From the NCBI GenBank assembly GCA_900318255.1, contig ONJX01000007.1:39185-103184 (forward strand): a stretch of 64,000 nt of DNA, written 5' to 3'. Of this stretch, positions 8,115-15,921 are shown one piece after another (positions within the stretch are counted from its first letter, which is position 1; each line of letters opens with the position of its first letter). Under the pieces are notes generated by a model. The model worked only from the letters and a program-made list of their open reading frames with translations, was not told the origin of the DNA and did no database searches. This DNA comes from an uncultured Prevotellaceae bacterium. GTDB taxonomy: Bacteria; Bacteroidota; Bacteroidia; Bacteroidales; Muribaculaceae. A program made the translations under genes and the position numbers.

Positions 8115-9497
8115 TTACAATAATTTCTCGAGTTTGGGCAAAAATACCGAGTCACTAATCGAATTGCTGCTGATGTCTTGCTGAAGAAACATGCTATAAT
8201 AGATGGGCATGTAGGTAACCCCTTTTTTTGTGTAGATGAGTCGCTCGTTAGAGAAGACAATAGCTCGCTTTATTCCATACTCAGCGTTATTGACAAAACT
8301 GCTTAATGCACTATGCTGCGTGTAGTCTTTACCGCTTTTTACTTCAACAGGCAACACTTGCAGCGAGTTGTAGTCATCAATGAGGAAGTCAACCTCGCCA
8401 CGCTTTTTGTTGTCGTAGTAATGCAGCTTGAAGCCATGAGCGTTCAGTTCCTGTGCCACGACTGCCTCATACACGTTGCCAAGGTTTATACTTCTGTTGT
8501 CTTGCAGCACAGCACTAACATTCAATCCATATAGCAAATAAGTCATCAATCCCACATCGTTGAGGTAGAGCTTTATTAGTCTTTTCTGTTCCGATTCAAT
8601 AAGCGGAAACTTAGGATTGGAGATAGCAGTCACCTCAAGAGCTATACCAGAATTGGTGAGATATTCAAACTCGCTTGCATAGTCGGCAAAATATTTACCT
8701 TTTTTACTTTCAATGTCTTTATAAATAATTCTTGTTTTCTTGTTCTCTAAAGTACTTGGGATGAAATCGTAAATTCGTCTTATCTGTAACTTGTGCTCGT
8801 TGTCATATTGCGACGAGTCTATGCGGTAGAGCTCGTATGTTTCCTTGTGCACCTTTCTCACACGCGTCATGTTACTATCTTCGAGAAATCTGTTAATAGC
8901 CTCGGGCAAGCCTCCAATCAAGAGGTAATACTTAAATCTCTTTAGCATGATGTCATGCATGGCTTCATCAAGAGGCTCAAGATTTACAAAGTGGGACTTG
9001 ATGTTGCTAATAAATTCTTTTCCCATGCCCGTAGCCCACAAGAATTCCTCAAAATCGAGAGGGTGCATCTGTGCCATCTCTATGCTTCCAATAGGCACCG
9101 AAGGCGTCTGTGACAGTGCCACCCCCAGTTGTGAGCCACTTGCTATAAAGCGGTATTTATTTTCTTGATTAAGAAATTTTAGAAGGGTGAGGAGATTAGG
9201 GTAACTTTGAATCTCATCAAGAAAAATTAAAGTGTCATTATTGTCGCCAAGAGGCTTATTATAGAAATTGCTCAACACCATATACAAATCCTTGGTGCTC
9301 TTCACTGTCGAGAATATACGCTCTCCTTCAAGGTCTTCTTTAAGATTGATTTCCACAAAATGCTTATACAGTTTCTGGCCTACATGACGAATGATGAAAG
9401 ACTTACCAATCTGCCTGGCGCCATTCACTAACAGAATCTTGTTCCGCTCATTCTGGAGGAAGTTCTCGATATAGGTTGCAAATTTTCTTTCTAACAT
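8115..9497 (-). CDS. AAA_14 / DUF4143 ATPase
   Basis: A 460-residue protein. An N-terminal AAA_14 ATPase has Walker A NGARQIGKS near residue 28 and Walker B LIFLDEIQSYP. A central winged-helix-like part follows, then a DUF4143 C-terminus that looks like a PD-(D/E)XK nuclease fold (NKKRGEVDFLID…LPVEVKSGKDY). Function of the family is not settled; it is common, multi-copy and mobile in Bacteroidales. The upstream TTG at 9524 is inside the TAACTTTG promoter element (9530-9523), so the ATG at 9497 is used. Six 33-bp repeats lie immediately upstream. A second member of the family is at 10938. Confidence 0.85.
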   Translation of the reverse strand: MLERKFATYIENFLQNERNKILLVNGARQIGKSFIIRHVGQKLYKHFVEINLKEDLEGERIFSTVKSTKDLYMVLSNFYNKPLGDNNDTLIFLDEIQSYPNLLTLLKFLNQENKYRFIASGSQLGVALSQTPSVPIGSIEMAQMHPLDFEEFLWATGMGKEFISNIKSHFVNLEPLDEAMHDIMLKRFKYYLLIGGLPEAINRFLEDSNMTRVRKVHKETYELYRIDSSQYDNEHKLQIRRIYDFIPSTLENKKTRIIYKDIESKKGKYFADYASEFEYLTNSGIALEVTAISNPKFPLIESEQKRLIKLYLNDVGLMTYLLYGLNVSAVLQDNRSINLGNVYEAVVAQELNAHGFKLHYYDNKKRGEVDFLIDDYNSLQVLPVEVKSGKDYTQHSALSSFVNNAEYGIKRAIVFSNERLIYTKKGVTYMPIYYSMFLQQDISSNSISDSVFLPKLEKLL

Positions 9498-9553
9498 AAC
9501 AACATTTTTATCGTTTGCATGCAAAGTTACAGATATTTAGTGATATAAGCAAG

Positions 9554-9740
9554 AAAAAAGTGACTTATTCCACTTTTTTTGACATAAAAAAGGTGACTTA
9601 TTCCGTTTTTTAGCCCTCAAAAAAGGTGACTTATTCCACTTTTTTTGACATAAAAAAGGTGACTTATTCCGTTTTTTAGCCCTCAAAAAAGGTGACTTAT
9701 TCTATTTTTTAACTCTCAAAAAAGGTGACTTATTCCGTCA
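9554..9740. repeat. iteron-like array, six 33-bp repeats
   Basis: The core AAAAAAGGTGACTTATTCC recurs with GTGAC at 9560, 9593, 9626, 9659, 9692 and 9725, an exact 33-bp period. Units alternate between two tails (…CCACTTTTTTTGACAT and …CCGTTTTTTAGCCCTC). The first type can fold back (AAAAAGTG/CACTTTTT). There are no unique spacers, so it is not CRISPR. It sits directly upstream of the minus-strand AAA_14 gene. Confidence 0.9.
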
Positions 9741-9778
9741 GTTATTTATAAGATGGAAGACTGATAGAAAACAAAATT

Positions 9779-9895
9779 GTTGGAAAAATACAAAAGACAT
9801 CTATAAATCGGGTTGGAAAAGTGTAAATTTTCTTTGAAAATCGGTTGGAAAAGTGTAAATTTTATTTGAAAATCGGTTGGAAAAGTGTAATAAAA
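9779..9895. repeat. second iteron-like array, four 32-33-bp repeats
   Basis: GTTGGAAAAGTGTAA-type units start at 9779 (degenerate), 9812, 9844 and 9876. Each is followed by an AT-rich stretch (aattttctttgaaaatcg). The last unit merges into the promoter of miaA. The unit differs from the neighbouring 33-bp array, but the period is almost the same. Confidence 0.85.
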
Positions 9896-9907
9896 TAATT
9901 ATTTTTG
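9877..9907 (+). promoter_or_regulatory. promoter of miaA
   Basis: The -7 element TATTTTTG (9900-9907) is preceded at about 20 bp by TTGG (9877-9880), which comes from the last repeat of the array. The leader to miaA is about 35 nt. Confidence 0.6.
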
Positions 9908-9946
9908 CACTATTAAGAAGGGTAAATAACTCAGTTTCAACTCTAA

Positions 9947-10837
9947 ATGCACAACAACACGTTAATAGTAATCACTGGCCCCACTGGAGTGGGAAAAACG
10001 GCGGCTGCCATCGAGGTGGCGCGGCGGCTGGGCTGCGACATCATCAATGCCGACTCGCGGCAGGTGTTCCGAGGCATCCCCATAGGCACCGCAGCGCCCA
10101 CGCCCGAGGAGCAAGCCCTCGTCAAGCATCATTTCGTGCAATTCAAGGAGCTTGACGAGTATTACAGCGCGGCACAGTTTGAGGCCGACGTCATGGCGCT
10201 GCTGCCAGAGCTGTGGACGAAGGGCGACCATGTGGTGATGTGCGGTGGCTCAATGATGTATGTCGATGCTGTGTGCCGGGGCATAGACCCTATCCCCGAC
10301 ATCAGCCCCGAGGTGCGACAGGCAGTGAAGCAGCAGTGGCAAGAGCAGGGCCTGGAGCCGCTGCTTGGCGAGCTCAAGCGCCTCGACCCAGCATATTATG
10401 AGCAAGTGGATAAGCTCAACCCCAAGCGCGTGATACATGCCATCGAGGTGTGCCGGCAGGCGGGTGTCCCCTACTCCTCGCTGCGCACAGGCCGCGTGAA
10501 GCCACGCCCCTTCAATATCGTCAAGATGAGCCTGAACATAGAGCGCGCAAAGCTCTTCGACCGCATCAACCGCCGCGTCGATGCCATGATGGAGCAAGGC
10601 CTGGAGCAAGAGGCGCGCAGCGTCTATCACCTGCGACACCTCAACTCGCTCAACACCGTGGGCTACAAGGAGATGTTTGCCCATTTTGACGGCACTATGG
10701 ACCGCCACACCGCCATCGAGCGCATCAAGAAGAACACCCGCGTCTATGCCAAGAAACAACTCACCTGGCTACAGCGCGACACCGCCATCACCTGGTGCAC
10801 ACCCAATGAATGTCTACACACAGTAAAAGACTACTAA
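9947..10837 (+). CDS. miaA: tRNA dimethylallyltransferase
   Basis: A cytoplasmic enzyme that transfers the dimethylallyl group from DMAPP to N6 of A37 in tRNAs reading UNN codons. 296 residues, a normal length. The P-loop is GPTGVGKT near residue 11, then the signature INADSRQVFRGIPIGTA, and CGGSMMYVDAVCRG, where most family members have GGTGLY; the Thr-to-Ser and Leu-to-Met changes are mild. The later NTVGYKEMF motif is present. It stands alone between two AAA_14 genes with their repeats, so it looks like a core gene in an accessory patch. Confidence 0.93.
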   Translation: MHNNTLIVITGPTGVGKTAAAIEVARRLGCDIINADSRQVFRGIPIGTAAPTPEEQALVKHHFVQFKELDEYYSAAQFEADVMALLPELWTKGDHVVMCGGSMMYVDAVCRGIDPIPDISPEVRQAVKQQWQEQGLEPLLGELKRLDPAYYEQVDKLNPKRVIHAIEVCRQAGVPYSSLRTGRVKPRPFNIVKMSLNIERAKLFDRINRRVDAMMEQGLEQEARSVYHLRHLNSLNTVGYKEMFAHFDGTMDRHTAIERIKKNTRVYAKKQLTWLQRDTAITWCTPNECLHTVKDY

Positions 10838-10847
10838 AAGAGCCAAT

Positions 10848-10909
10848 AATCCAAAAAAGTTATGATTTTTGTGGAATCAATTCCATAAATTTAATGACTT
10901 TTTTGGATT
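10848..10909. repeat. 62-bp nested palindrome upstream of the second AAA_14 gene
   Basis: Outer arms AATCCAAAAAAGT (10848-10860) and ACTTTTTTGGATT (10897-10909) are perfect complements. An inner palindrome TGGAATcaATTCCA lies at 10872-10885. It starts 10 bp after miaA and ends 16 bp before the promoter element of the ATPase gene, so it may act as a miaA terminator, an operator, or both. Confidence 0.8.
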
Positions 10910-10925
10910 ATATGAAAATTTATGT

Positions 10926-10933
10926 TACCTTTG
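10926..10933 (+). promoter_or_regulatory. -7 element TACCTTTG, leaderless configuration
   Basis: A perfect TAnnTTTG match ends 4 nt before the ATG at 10938, which predicts transcription starting at or next to the start codon. Confidence 0.75.
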
Positions 10934-10937
10934 CGAC

Positions 10938-12062
10938 ATGATAAATCGTATTTTAGAAAATAATATTGCCCATCGTCTTAACAAGGGTAAAGCGATAATT
11001 GTGATGGGAGCAAGGCAGGTTGGCAAAACAACTTTGCTTAATAAAATATTTGAATCCCCAAAAAACAATATCTTTTGGCTCAATGGTGACAACAGCGACA
11101 CTTTAGCTCTATTCAACAACTTCAATGCCTCACGATTTAAAGCATTGATTGGCAACACCAAAACTTTAATCCTTGACGAAGCCCAAAGAATTAGTGATAT
11201 CGGCATTAAATTAAAACAAATTATAGACCAAATACCTTGTCTACAAGTTGTAGCAACGGGAAGCTCGTCGTTTGACCTCGCAAATAAGATTAATGAACCG
11301 TTGACAGGACGCAAGTGGGAATACACACTATTTCCATTATCATTTAATGAGTTAGCACAACATACCAATATTCTTGAAGAAAAACGTTTGCTTCATCATC
11401 GACTCATTTATGGGAGCTATCCTGATGTGATTAACAATTTAGGGGATGAGCAGAAAGCATTGACCGAGATAACCAATAGTTATCTCTACAAAGATATTAT
11501 GGACTACGAAGGCATTCACAAAGCTGATAAATTAGTTAATCTTATTCAAGCACTTGCCTATCAAATTGGCTCAGAAGTATCACTTACCGAATTAGCACAG
11601 CTTATTGGATTAGATGTAAAAACAATAGATAAATATATCACAATCCTTGAGCAAGCTTACATTATTTTCAGATTACGGTCTTTCAACCGGAATATGCGTA
11701 ATGAACTAAAAAACAGTCGCAAGATTTACTTCTATGATAATGGCATCAGGAATGCAGTAATTCGCAATTTTGCTCCAGCCGAAATGCGTGGTGATATTGG
11801 ATCTCTGTTTGAGAACTATTTTATCTCTGAAAGGATAAAGCAAAAAGAATATACTGATGACTATTCACTATCTTGGTTCTGGAGAACAAAATCCCAACAA
11901 GAGATTGACTACATCGAGGAGAAAGATGGCACGATTAAAGCCTTCGAAATAAAATGGAACCCTAATCGCAAGGCAAAATTGCCTCTATCATTCAAAAATG
12001 CTTATCAAAATGTGGAGTTCCATGTAATCAACCGTGACAACTTTTATGAATTTCTAATTTAG
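10938..12062 (+). CDS. AAA_14 / DUF4143 ATPase (second copy)
   Basis: A 374-residue relative of the protein at 8115, but quite diverged. Walker A is MGARQVGKTT near residue 25 and Walker B is LILDEAQRI. A winged-helix-like region (LTELAQLIGLDVKTIDKYI) follows, and the C-terminal DUF4143 nuclease-like part has QQEIDYIEEKDG…AFEIKWNP, with the acidic and Lys positions of a PD-(D/E)XK core. The ATG at 10938 is preferred to upstream in-frame codons because the promoter lies between them. The gene is AT-rich. Its TAG stop overlaps the left end of the MITE-like element by 2 bp, so the insertion may have set the present C-terminus. Confidence 0.85.
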   Translation: MINRILENNIAHRLNKGKAIIVMGARQVGKTTLLNKIFESPKNNIFWLNGDNSDTLALFNNFNASRFKALIGNTKTLILDEAQRISDIGIKLKQIIDQIPCLQVVATGSSSFDLANKINEPLTGRKWEYTLFPLSFNELAQHTNILEEKRLLHHRLIYGSYPDVINNLGDEQKALTEITNSYLYKDIMDYEGIHKADKLVNLIQALAYQIGSEVSLTELAQLIGLDVKTIDKYITILEQAYIIFRLRSFNRNMRNELKNSRKIYFYDNGIRNAVIRNFAPAEMRGDIGSLFENYFISERIKQKEYTDDYSLSWFWRTKSQQEIDYIEEKDGTIKAFEIKWNPNRKAKLPLSFKNAYQNVEFHVINRDNFYEFLI

Positions 12063-12237
12063 GTGGGTTCTATAAATTAATTGAGATGGATTTTGAATTT
12101 ATGTCGAGCAGGTTTTTATTCAAAGTTGAAGAATAGTAGCGGACTACATTTCAAGACTTTAAATAAAAAGATGCCGACAGAAAACAAAATACAACCAAAA
12201 CATTATTTACTTTTTTCTTAATTTATAGAACCCACCT
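12061..12237. mobile_element. 177-bp MITE-like element with 20-bp perfect terminal inverted repeats
   Basis: The arms AGGTGGGTTCTATAAATTAA (12061-12080) and its exact complement (12218-12237) bound an AT-rich, non-coding interior. Size and ends fit a miniature inverted-repeat transposable element, probably mobilised by an IS transposase elsewhere in the genome; the ends remind me of IS4-type elements, unverified. No clear target duplication could be assigned. Confidence 0.75.
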
Positions 12238-12249
12238 TTAACGTTTCCT

Positions 12250-12726
12250 ATGCCACGCAAACCCATAACTCCCGACAACGCCTTCCTGCGGCTCGCCACG
12301 CTGTGTGCACGCAGCGAGCAGGCCGAGGGCGACCTGCGCCGCAAGCTCCACGACTGGGCATTACAGCCTAGCGATGCCGATGCCATCATCGACCGCCTCA
12401 AGCACGAGCGGTACCTCGACAACGAGCGCTACGCCCGCGCCTACTGCCGCGACAAGCTGCGCTTCAACGGCTGGGGACGCATCAAAATCGGCTACATGCT
12501 GCGGGGCAAGGGCATTGAGCAGGAACACATCGATGCCGCCTTAGCCGAAATCAACGACGAGCAATATGCCGCCATCCTCGACGACGCCCTCACCGCCAAA
12601 GCCAAGACCCTGAGCGGCAAGCCCGCAGAGCAGATGCGAGCCGCGCTGCTGCGCTTTGCCAGCTCACGAGGCTTCGAGCCAAGCCTCATCTACCGCGCCC
12701 TGGAGCGCCTCACCTCCACCGAATGA
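12250..12726 (+). CDS. recX: regulatory protein RecX
   Basis: 158 residues, the normal RecX length; binds RecA filaments and modulates recombination. Three-helix repeats are visible, with the family signatures RSEQAEGDLRRKLHDW, IIDRLKHERYLDNERYARAYCRDKLRFNGWGR and LRGKGIEQEHIDAAL. It is not next to recA here. It starts 12 bp after the MITE-like element, so its own promoter may have been displaced or supplied by the element. Confidence 0.9.
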   Translation: MPRKPITPDNAFLRLATLCARSEQAEGDLRRKLHDWALQPSDADAIIDRLKHERYLDNERYARAYCRDKLRFNGWGRIKIGYMLRGKGIEQEHIDAALAEINDEQYAAILDDALTAKAKTLSGKPAEQMRAALLRFASSRGFEPSLIYRALERLTSTE

Positions 12727-12928
12727 CGGTAGCAATAATATATATTGTTTTTGTTGTTATTCAGTTATGATTGTTGTTTTATATAATTGCGACTAAGGTA
12801 CACACAAAACACCCAAAGAAGACAAATCCAATAAACTCAATATCAATAAAATAGAATTCGCTGTAATTCGTTTAATTCGTGTGCTTTCACTTTTTAAAGT
12901 AGATTCAGTTATAACTTTTCCCGAGCCA

Positions 12929-13636
12929 ATGACGATTAAAGACCTCCTCACCAGTGCCGCCGGCGTGCTCATGCCACGCACCTGCTCGGTGTGCGGCAAG
13001 CCGCTAGAGCTCGACGAGAAATTCCTGTGCCGCCGCTGCCTGATGGACATCCCGCGCACTCACTACGAGGACATAGCGTTCAACGCCTTCGACCAGCTCA
13101 TGGCGGGCAAGGTGCCCGTGGAGCGCTGCGCCAGCTATTTCTTCTACCACAAGAGCGACCCCTACGCATCCATTCTCCACGACATCAAGTACCGCAACAT
13201 GCCCACCCTGGGGCGATGGCTCACCGAGCGCGCCACGCGCCAGATGCTCCCCAGCCACTTCTTCGACGACATCGACGCCATAGTCCCCGTGCCGCTGCAC
13301 TACACCAAGCTCGCCAGCCGCGGCTACAACCAGAGTCAATTCCTGGCACAAGGAATATCTCGCGCCATAGGCAAACCGGTGGTGAAAGCCCTCAAAGCCG
13401 TGCACGAGCACTCCACCCAGACCCACAAAGACGCCGCCGAGCGCATGCTCAACACCCAGGGCATGTATGCCGCCAGCCGCCGCCACTGCCGCGGACTCGA
13501 CGGCAAGCACCTGCTCATCGTAGATGACGTGGTCACCACCGGCTCCACCCTGCTAGCCTGCGCCACAGCACTAAAGGCCGCCCTCCCCACCGCACGCCTC
13601 TCCCTCTTCACCCTCGCCGCCGCCCAACTCGAATAG
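12929..13636 (+). CDS. ComF-family phosphoribosyltransferase-like protein
   Basis: A 235-residue ComF/GntX-type protein. An N-terminal zinc finger, CSVCGKPLELDEKFLCRRC, has four Cys. The C-terminal half is a type I PRTase fold with the PRPP-binding signature LLIVDDVVTTGST. In competent bacteria ComF helps move single-stranded DNA into the cytoplasm; in Bacteroidota the role is open. An in-frame GTG at 12881 exists, but the ATG at 12929 gives the usual N-terminus. It directly precedes a 0.9-kb non-coding region. Confidence 0.87.
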   Translation: MTIKDLLTSAAGVLMPRTCSVCGKPLELDEKFLCRRCLMDIPRTHYEDIAFNAFDQLMAGKVPVERCASYFFYHKSDPYASILHDIKYRNMPTLGRWLTERATRQMLPSHFFDDIDAIVPVPLHYTKLASRGYNQSQFLAQGISRAIGKPVVKALKAVHEHSTQTHKDAAERMLNTQGMYAASRRHCRGLDGKHLLIVDDVVTTGSTLLACATALKAALPTARLSLFTLAAAQLE

Positions 13637-13840
13637 CAAGTAAATTCAAGTTTCTAAAGTTCTAAAACTTTAGAAACTTGAGGATTAGGGATTAATGATT
13701 AGGGATTAAGGATGAAATTTCTTTGAAATTTTATGGGTTACAGCTTTTTTGTTCACTAATCACTAATCGCCAATCAGTACTCACAAATGTCAGTGAGCAA
13801 GTTAACAACTTGTGAAACTTAAGTAGCAAAAAACATAGCC

Positions 13841-13930
13841 CCGACCCATCCGCCCTGTCCGACCCGTCCCACCCGTCCCACCTGTCCCACCTGTCCGACA
13901 AGTCCGACAAGTCCGACACGTCCGACATGA
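13841..13930. repeat. ten 9-bp tandem units (CCGACAAGT/CCCACCTGT type)
   Basis: Exactly ten contiguous 9-bp units, varying at one to four positions. It sits in the non-coding region between comF and the RNA gene. The preceding 13637-13840 holds a hairpin (caagtttctaaag / ctttagaaacttg) and short gattaggg-type repeats; nothing coding is seen. Confidence 0.85.
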
Positions 13931-13963
13931 GGCGCATTTCAGCCGAAGGCTGACCACTGAGTA

Positions 13964-14020
13964 GCCCCCTTTGGCACTTGTGCAGCGAGCAGTAGCGAGC
14001 GCAACAAGTGTCAAGGGGGG
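13964..14020. repeat. inverted repeat CCCCCTTTGGCACTTGT…ACAAGTGTCAAGGGGG
   Basis: Arms of about 16 bp with one or two mismatches surround a GC-rich 22-nt loop (gcagcgagcagtagcgagcgca). It looks like a dispersed intergenic repeat or short element remnant. The A-free right flank gives it no terminator tail. Confidence 0.65.
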
Positions 14021-14122
14021 TATTTGACAACTACACACTTGTCGCCTGCGGCGACCCCCGCTGTTTTATCAATCAATAATTATTATTTCTACCTCTTTTT
14101 TCTCAAAAAAATCATCACTTTC

Positions 14123-14153
14123 TTGTAAAATCCATAAAACATCATTATCTTTG
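14123..14153 (+). promoter_or_regulatory. strong consensus promoter of the structured RNA
   Basis: TTG (14123-14125), a 20-bp spacer, and TATCTTTG (14146-14153) match the Bacteroidota -33/-7 promoter. The predicted transcription start is about 14160, exactly where the long closing stem of the RNA begins. Confidence 0.75.
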
Positions 14154-14159
14154 CAACCG

Positions 14160-14506
14160 ATCAGTTAGCCCAATAGAGGGCGGCGGGTCGAGGAAAGGCT
14201 TGATGATATATTAATAATAAGGTGTAACTCAAGCTTCCTGAACATTTTGGTAAAGGACGTTTACTAACGGCGTTATCTTCTACTGTCAAACTTCGCAACT
14301 TTGATTTCTACCCTGAAGATGCGGCAACAAAGTAGGCGTCCACGTTGGGTGAATAATTTGCACCTGTGCCGGCACGTGAGTGCCGGCATGACCAGAGCAT
14401 TTATTCAATACTGACGTGGGCTAACTGCGTTGCTTATCCAGGGTGAAGGCAATGCGAAGGCCTGACAGTGGGATGAGCACAAGTACAGATTCCCACGTCT
14501 TTTTTA
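14160..14506 (+). ncRNA. unidentified ~345-nt structured RNA
   Basis: It has its own promoter and terminator and no good coding frame. An 11-bp closing stem pairs 14162-14172 with 14417-14427. Inside are AGGAAaGGCTTGA/TCAAGCTTCCT (14190-14239), a GTAAA/TTTAC stem near 14250, and a perfect 9-bp GC-rich hairpin with a GTGA tetraloop (14367-14388). A 3' side hairpin GCGTTGC/GCAATGC and the terminator follow. GAGGAAAG near the 5' end recalls RNase P, but the other conserved RNase P blocks are absent; it is not tmRNA either. It precedes the first precursor peptide gene by 58 nt, so it may be an independent RNA or a long attenuating leader. Confidence 0.65.
14464..14506 (+). terminator. terminator of the structured RNA
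   Basis: The stem GACaGTGGGA / TCCCACgTC (14464-14473 and 14491-14499) is followed by TTTTTT. Confidence 0.75.
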
Positions 14507-14563
14507 TTTATGCACGCCTTAAATCCGAGGAATCTAAAAAGGCAATGAAAATTTAACGTTAAA

Positions 14564-14854
14564 ATGGAAAACAAAAAGAAAAAAGAAGAACTCCAATCGC
14601 GAAGGCAGTTCTTCAAGAACGCCGCCAAAGGCGCGCTCCCAATTCTCGGTGCCATCGCACTGGCTCAAGTTCCGTTTATCTCAAATGCCCATGAGGCAAG
14701 CCCTATGACAGGATGCTCGCCAACATGCCAAGGAGGATGTAGAACATTGTGCCAAGAAGGATGTTCGCACGATTGTACCGGCAGTTGCAAAACAAGTTGT
14801 TATACTCATTGTAACACTACTTGTAAAGGGTCTGCCACTACTTATTGGAGATAA
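14564..14854 (+). CDS. CXXX-repeat RiPP precursor peptide 1 with Tat leader
   Basis: 96 residues. Residues 12-18 are SRRQFFK, a near-ideal twin-arginine motif, followed by a hydrophobic stretch (GALPILGAIAL) and a probable signal peptidase site after SNA (residue 42). The core holds ten Cys at exactly every fourth position, residues 51-87 (CSPTCQGGCRTLC…), ending AT-TYWR. This layout matches the CXXX-repeat targets of radical SAM peptide maturases, whose genes lie just downstream. Expected fate: crosslinking of the CXXX core in the cytoplasm, then Tat export and leader removal. The leader is nearly identical to that of precursor 2; the core is not. The region is AT-rich compared with flanking core genes, suggesting acquisition. 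Confidence 0.85.
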   Translation: MENKKKKEELQSRRQFFKNAAKGALPILGAIALAQVPFISNAHEASPMTGCSPTCQGGCRTLCQEGCSHDCTGSCKTSCYTHCNTTCKGSATTYWR

Positions 14855-14869
14855 AAAATACCTTTTCAT

Positions 14870-15751
14870 ATGAGAGTTTTTTATCAAAATGCATTCATTT
14901 TGATTGCATTAGTGCTTTTATTACCTATTAAAGCACATGCTGAAAGAGAAGTAATAAACTACCTGTCAGCTGGTCCAAATATTTGTACTCCTGTTACTGT
15001 GAAATGTAACAAGGGGACATTTCAAGTGTATTATGATGAAACTATAGTTTATGGAAATCTCATGTACATAGAAGCATGGGATTGTCAAGGTCGAAAGATA
15101 ATTGACACCGAAGCTGATAGTTACACTCAAAACTCTGAAGGTCCATACAAGAGATGGTTTAAATTCTCAACATTATATCCTGAAACAACTTCATCAAGCG
15201 ATAATTATAATAGACACTCATCTAGTTCTTCAAACCCAGTTACTAATGTTCTGTCAAGACATACAGATGATATAGCAAGAACTGGTGCCGATGCCTTGAC
15301 CTATGTCTTTGAAAATCACGTCAAAGAGTGGTCAGAATGGAAAAAACGCCTTGACGTTATAGTCTCATATGATTCTGGAATAGGTGGTACTGCATTAGGA
15401 TTGCAGTACCGCACGCCAATAGTATTTGGTGTGATTGCTAGAGCTGGGTATAATTTCAAGTATAATAAGTATTCAGGTGATGACAAAATTATTCATTGGA
15501 GCGCAGGTATTCAATTTTGGATTAAGAATTGGAATATCTTTGAGATGGGTGTTGGAAACTACTATTTTAAGCATACAGAGACAACAAACATTGGGATATA
15601 TATGACAACTAACTATACTCAACAGATTTATAGAGGACTTGGAATAAATGCTGGATTAGGATTTTCTATTAGAGGAAAAGACCCAGAGAATCACATTCAC
15701 CCAATATTCATTTGGCATGCAGGTCTTGTCTGGAGATTTTGTTTAGATTAA
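14870..15751 (+). CDS. secreted, probably outer-membrane, protein inside the RiPP cluster
   Basis: 293 residues, 15 bp after precursor 1 and so probably cotranscribed. Signal peptide in residues 1-24 (ILIALVLLLPIKAHA). Residues ~120-140 are a Ser/Asn-rich linker. The C-terminal ~120 residues alternate aromatic and polar residues (VIARAGYNFKYNKYSG, IHWSAGIQFWIKNWNIFEMGVGNYYF) and end in VWRFCLD, as in a small beta-barrel. I recognise no family. By position it may serve the exported peptide as receptor, anchor or pore; this is inference only. It is AT-rich like the two precursor genes around it. Confidence 0.65.
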   Translation: MRVFYQNAFILIALVLLLPIKAHAEREVINYLSAGPNICTPVTVKCNKGTFQVYYDETIVYGNLMYIEAWDCQGRKIIDTEADSYTQNSEGPYKRWFKFSTLYPETTSSSDNYNRHSSSSSNPVTNVLSRHTDDIARTGADALTYVFENHVKEWSEWKKRLDVIVSYDSGIGGTALGLQYRTPIVFGVIARAGYNFKYNKYSGDDKIIHWSAGIQFWIKNWNIFEMGVGNYYFKHTETTNIGIYMTTNYTQQIYRGLGINAGLGFSIRGKDPENHIHPIFIWHAGLVWRFCLD

Positions 15752-15921
15752 AGCAAAAGAAAGAAACAATATGATAACACGCAATTATTCTTCTCCTTGC
15801 CACAAAAGCATTATTACAATTTTTTATGAAGGAGAAAAGGTATAAGATTATTTTATAAAGAATAAATAGGGGAAGCCGAAAACCTTTTAAAGAGTAGGCA
15901 CAATTAATAACAATAAAAAAT

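Noticed and set aside
9498..9524. TTG start for the first AAA_14 protein.
   Set aside because: That TTG is part of the TAACTTTG promoter element, so it is not transcribed.
9554..9895. 33-bp regular repeats as a CRISPR or plasmid origin.
   Set aside because: Units are contiguous without unique spacers; there is no replication initiator gene, only an AAA_14 ATPase. Kept as iteron-like array.
13730..14038. Short minus-strand frames over the CCGACAAGT array (Arg-Thr-Cys or Asp-Leu-Ser repeats).
   Set aside because: Repeats of 9 bp leave frames open by chance; no start, no homologue-like sequence.
14160..14506. RNase P RNA, because of GAGGAAAG near the 5' end and AGGGTGAA later.
   Set aside because: The following bases do not continue the conserved AGUCCGGGC block, and the second motif is at the wrong place; tmRNA and SRP RNA do not fit either.
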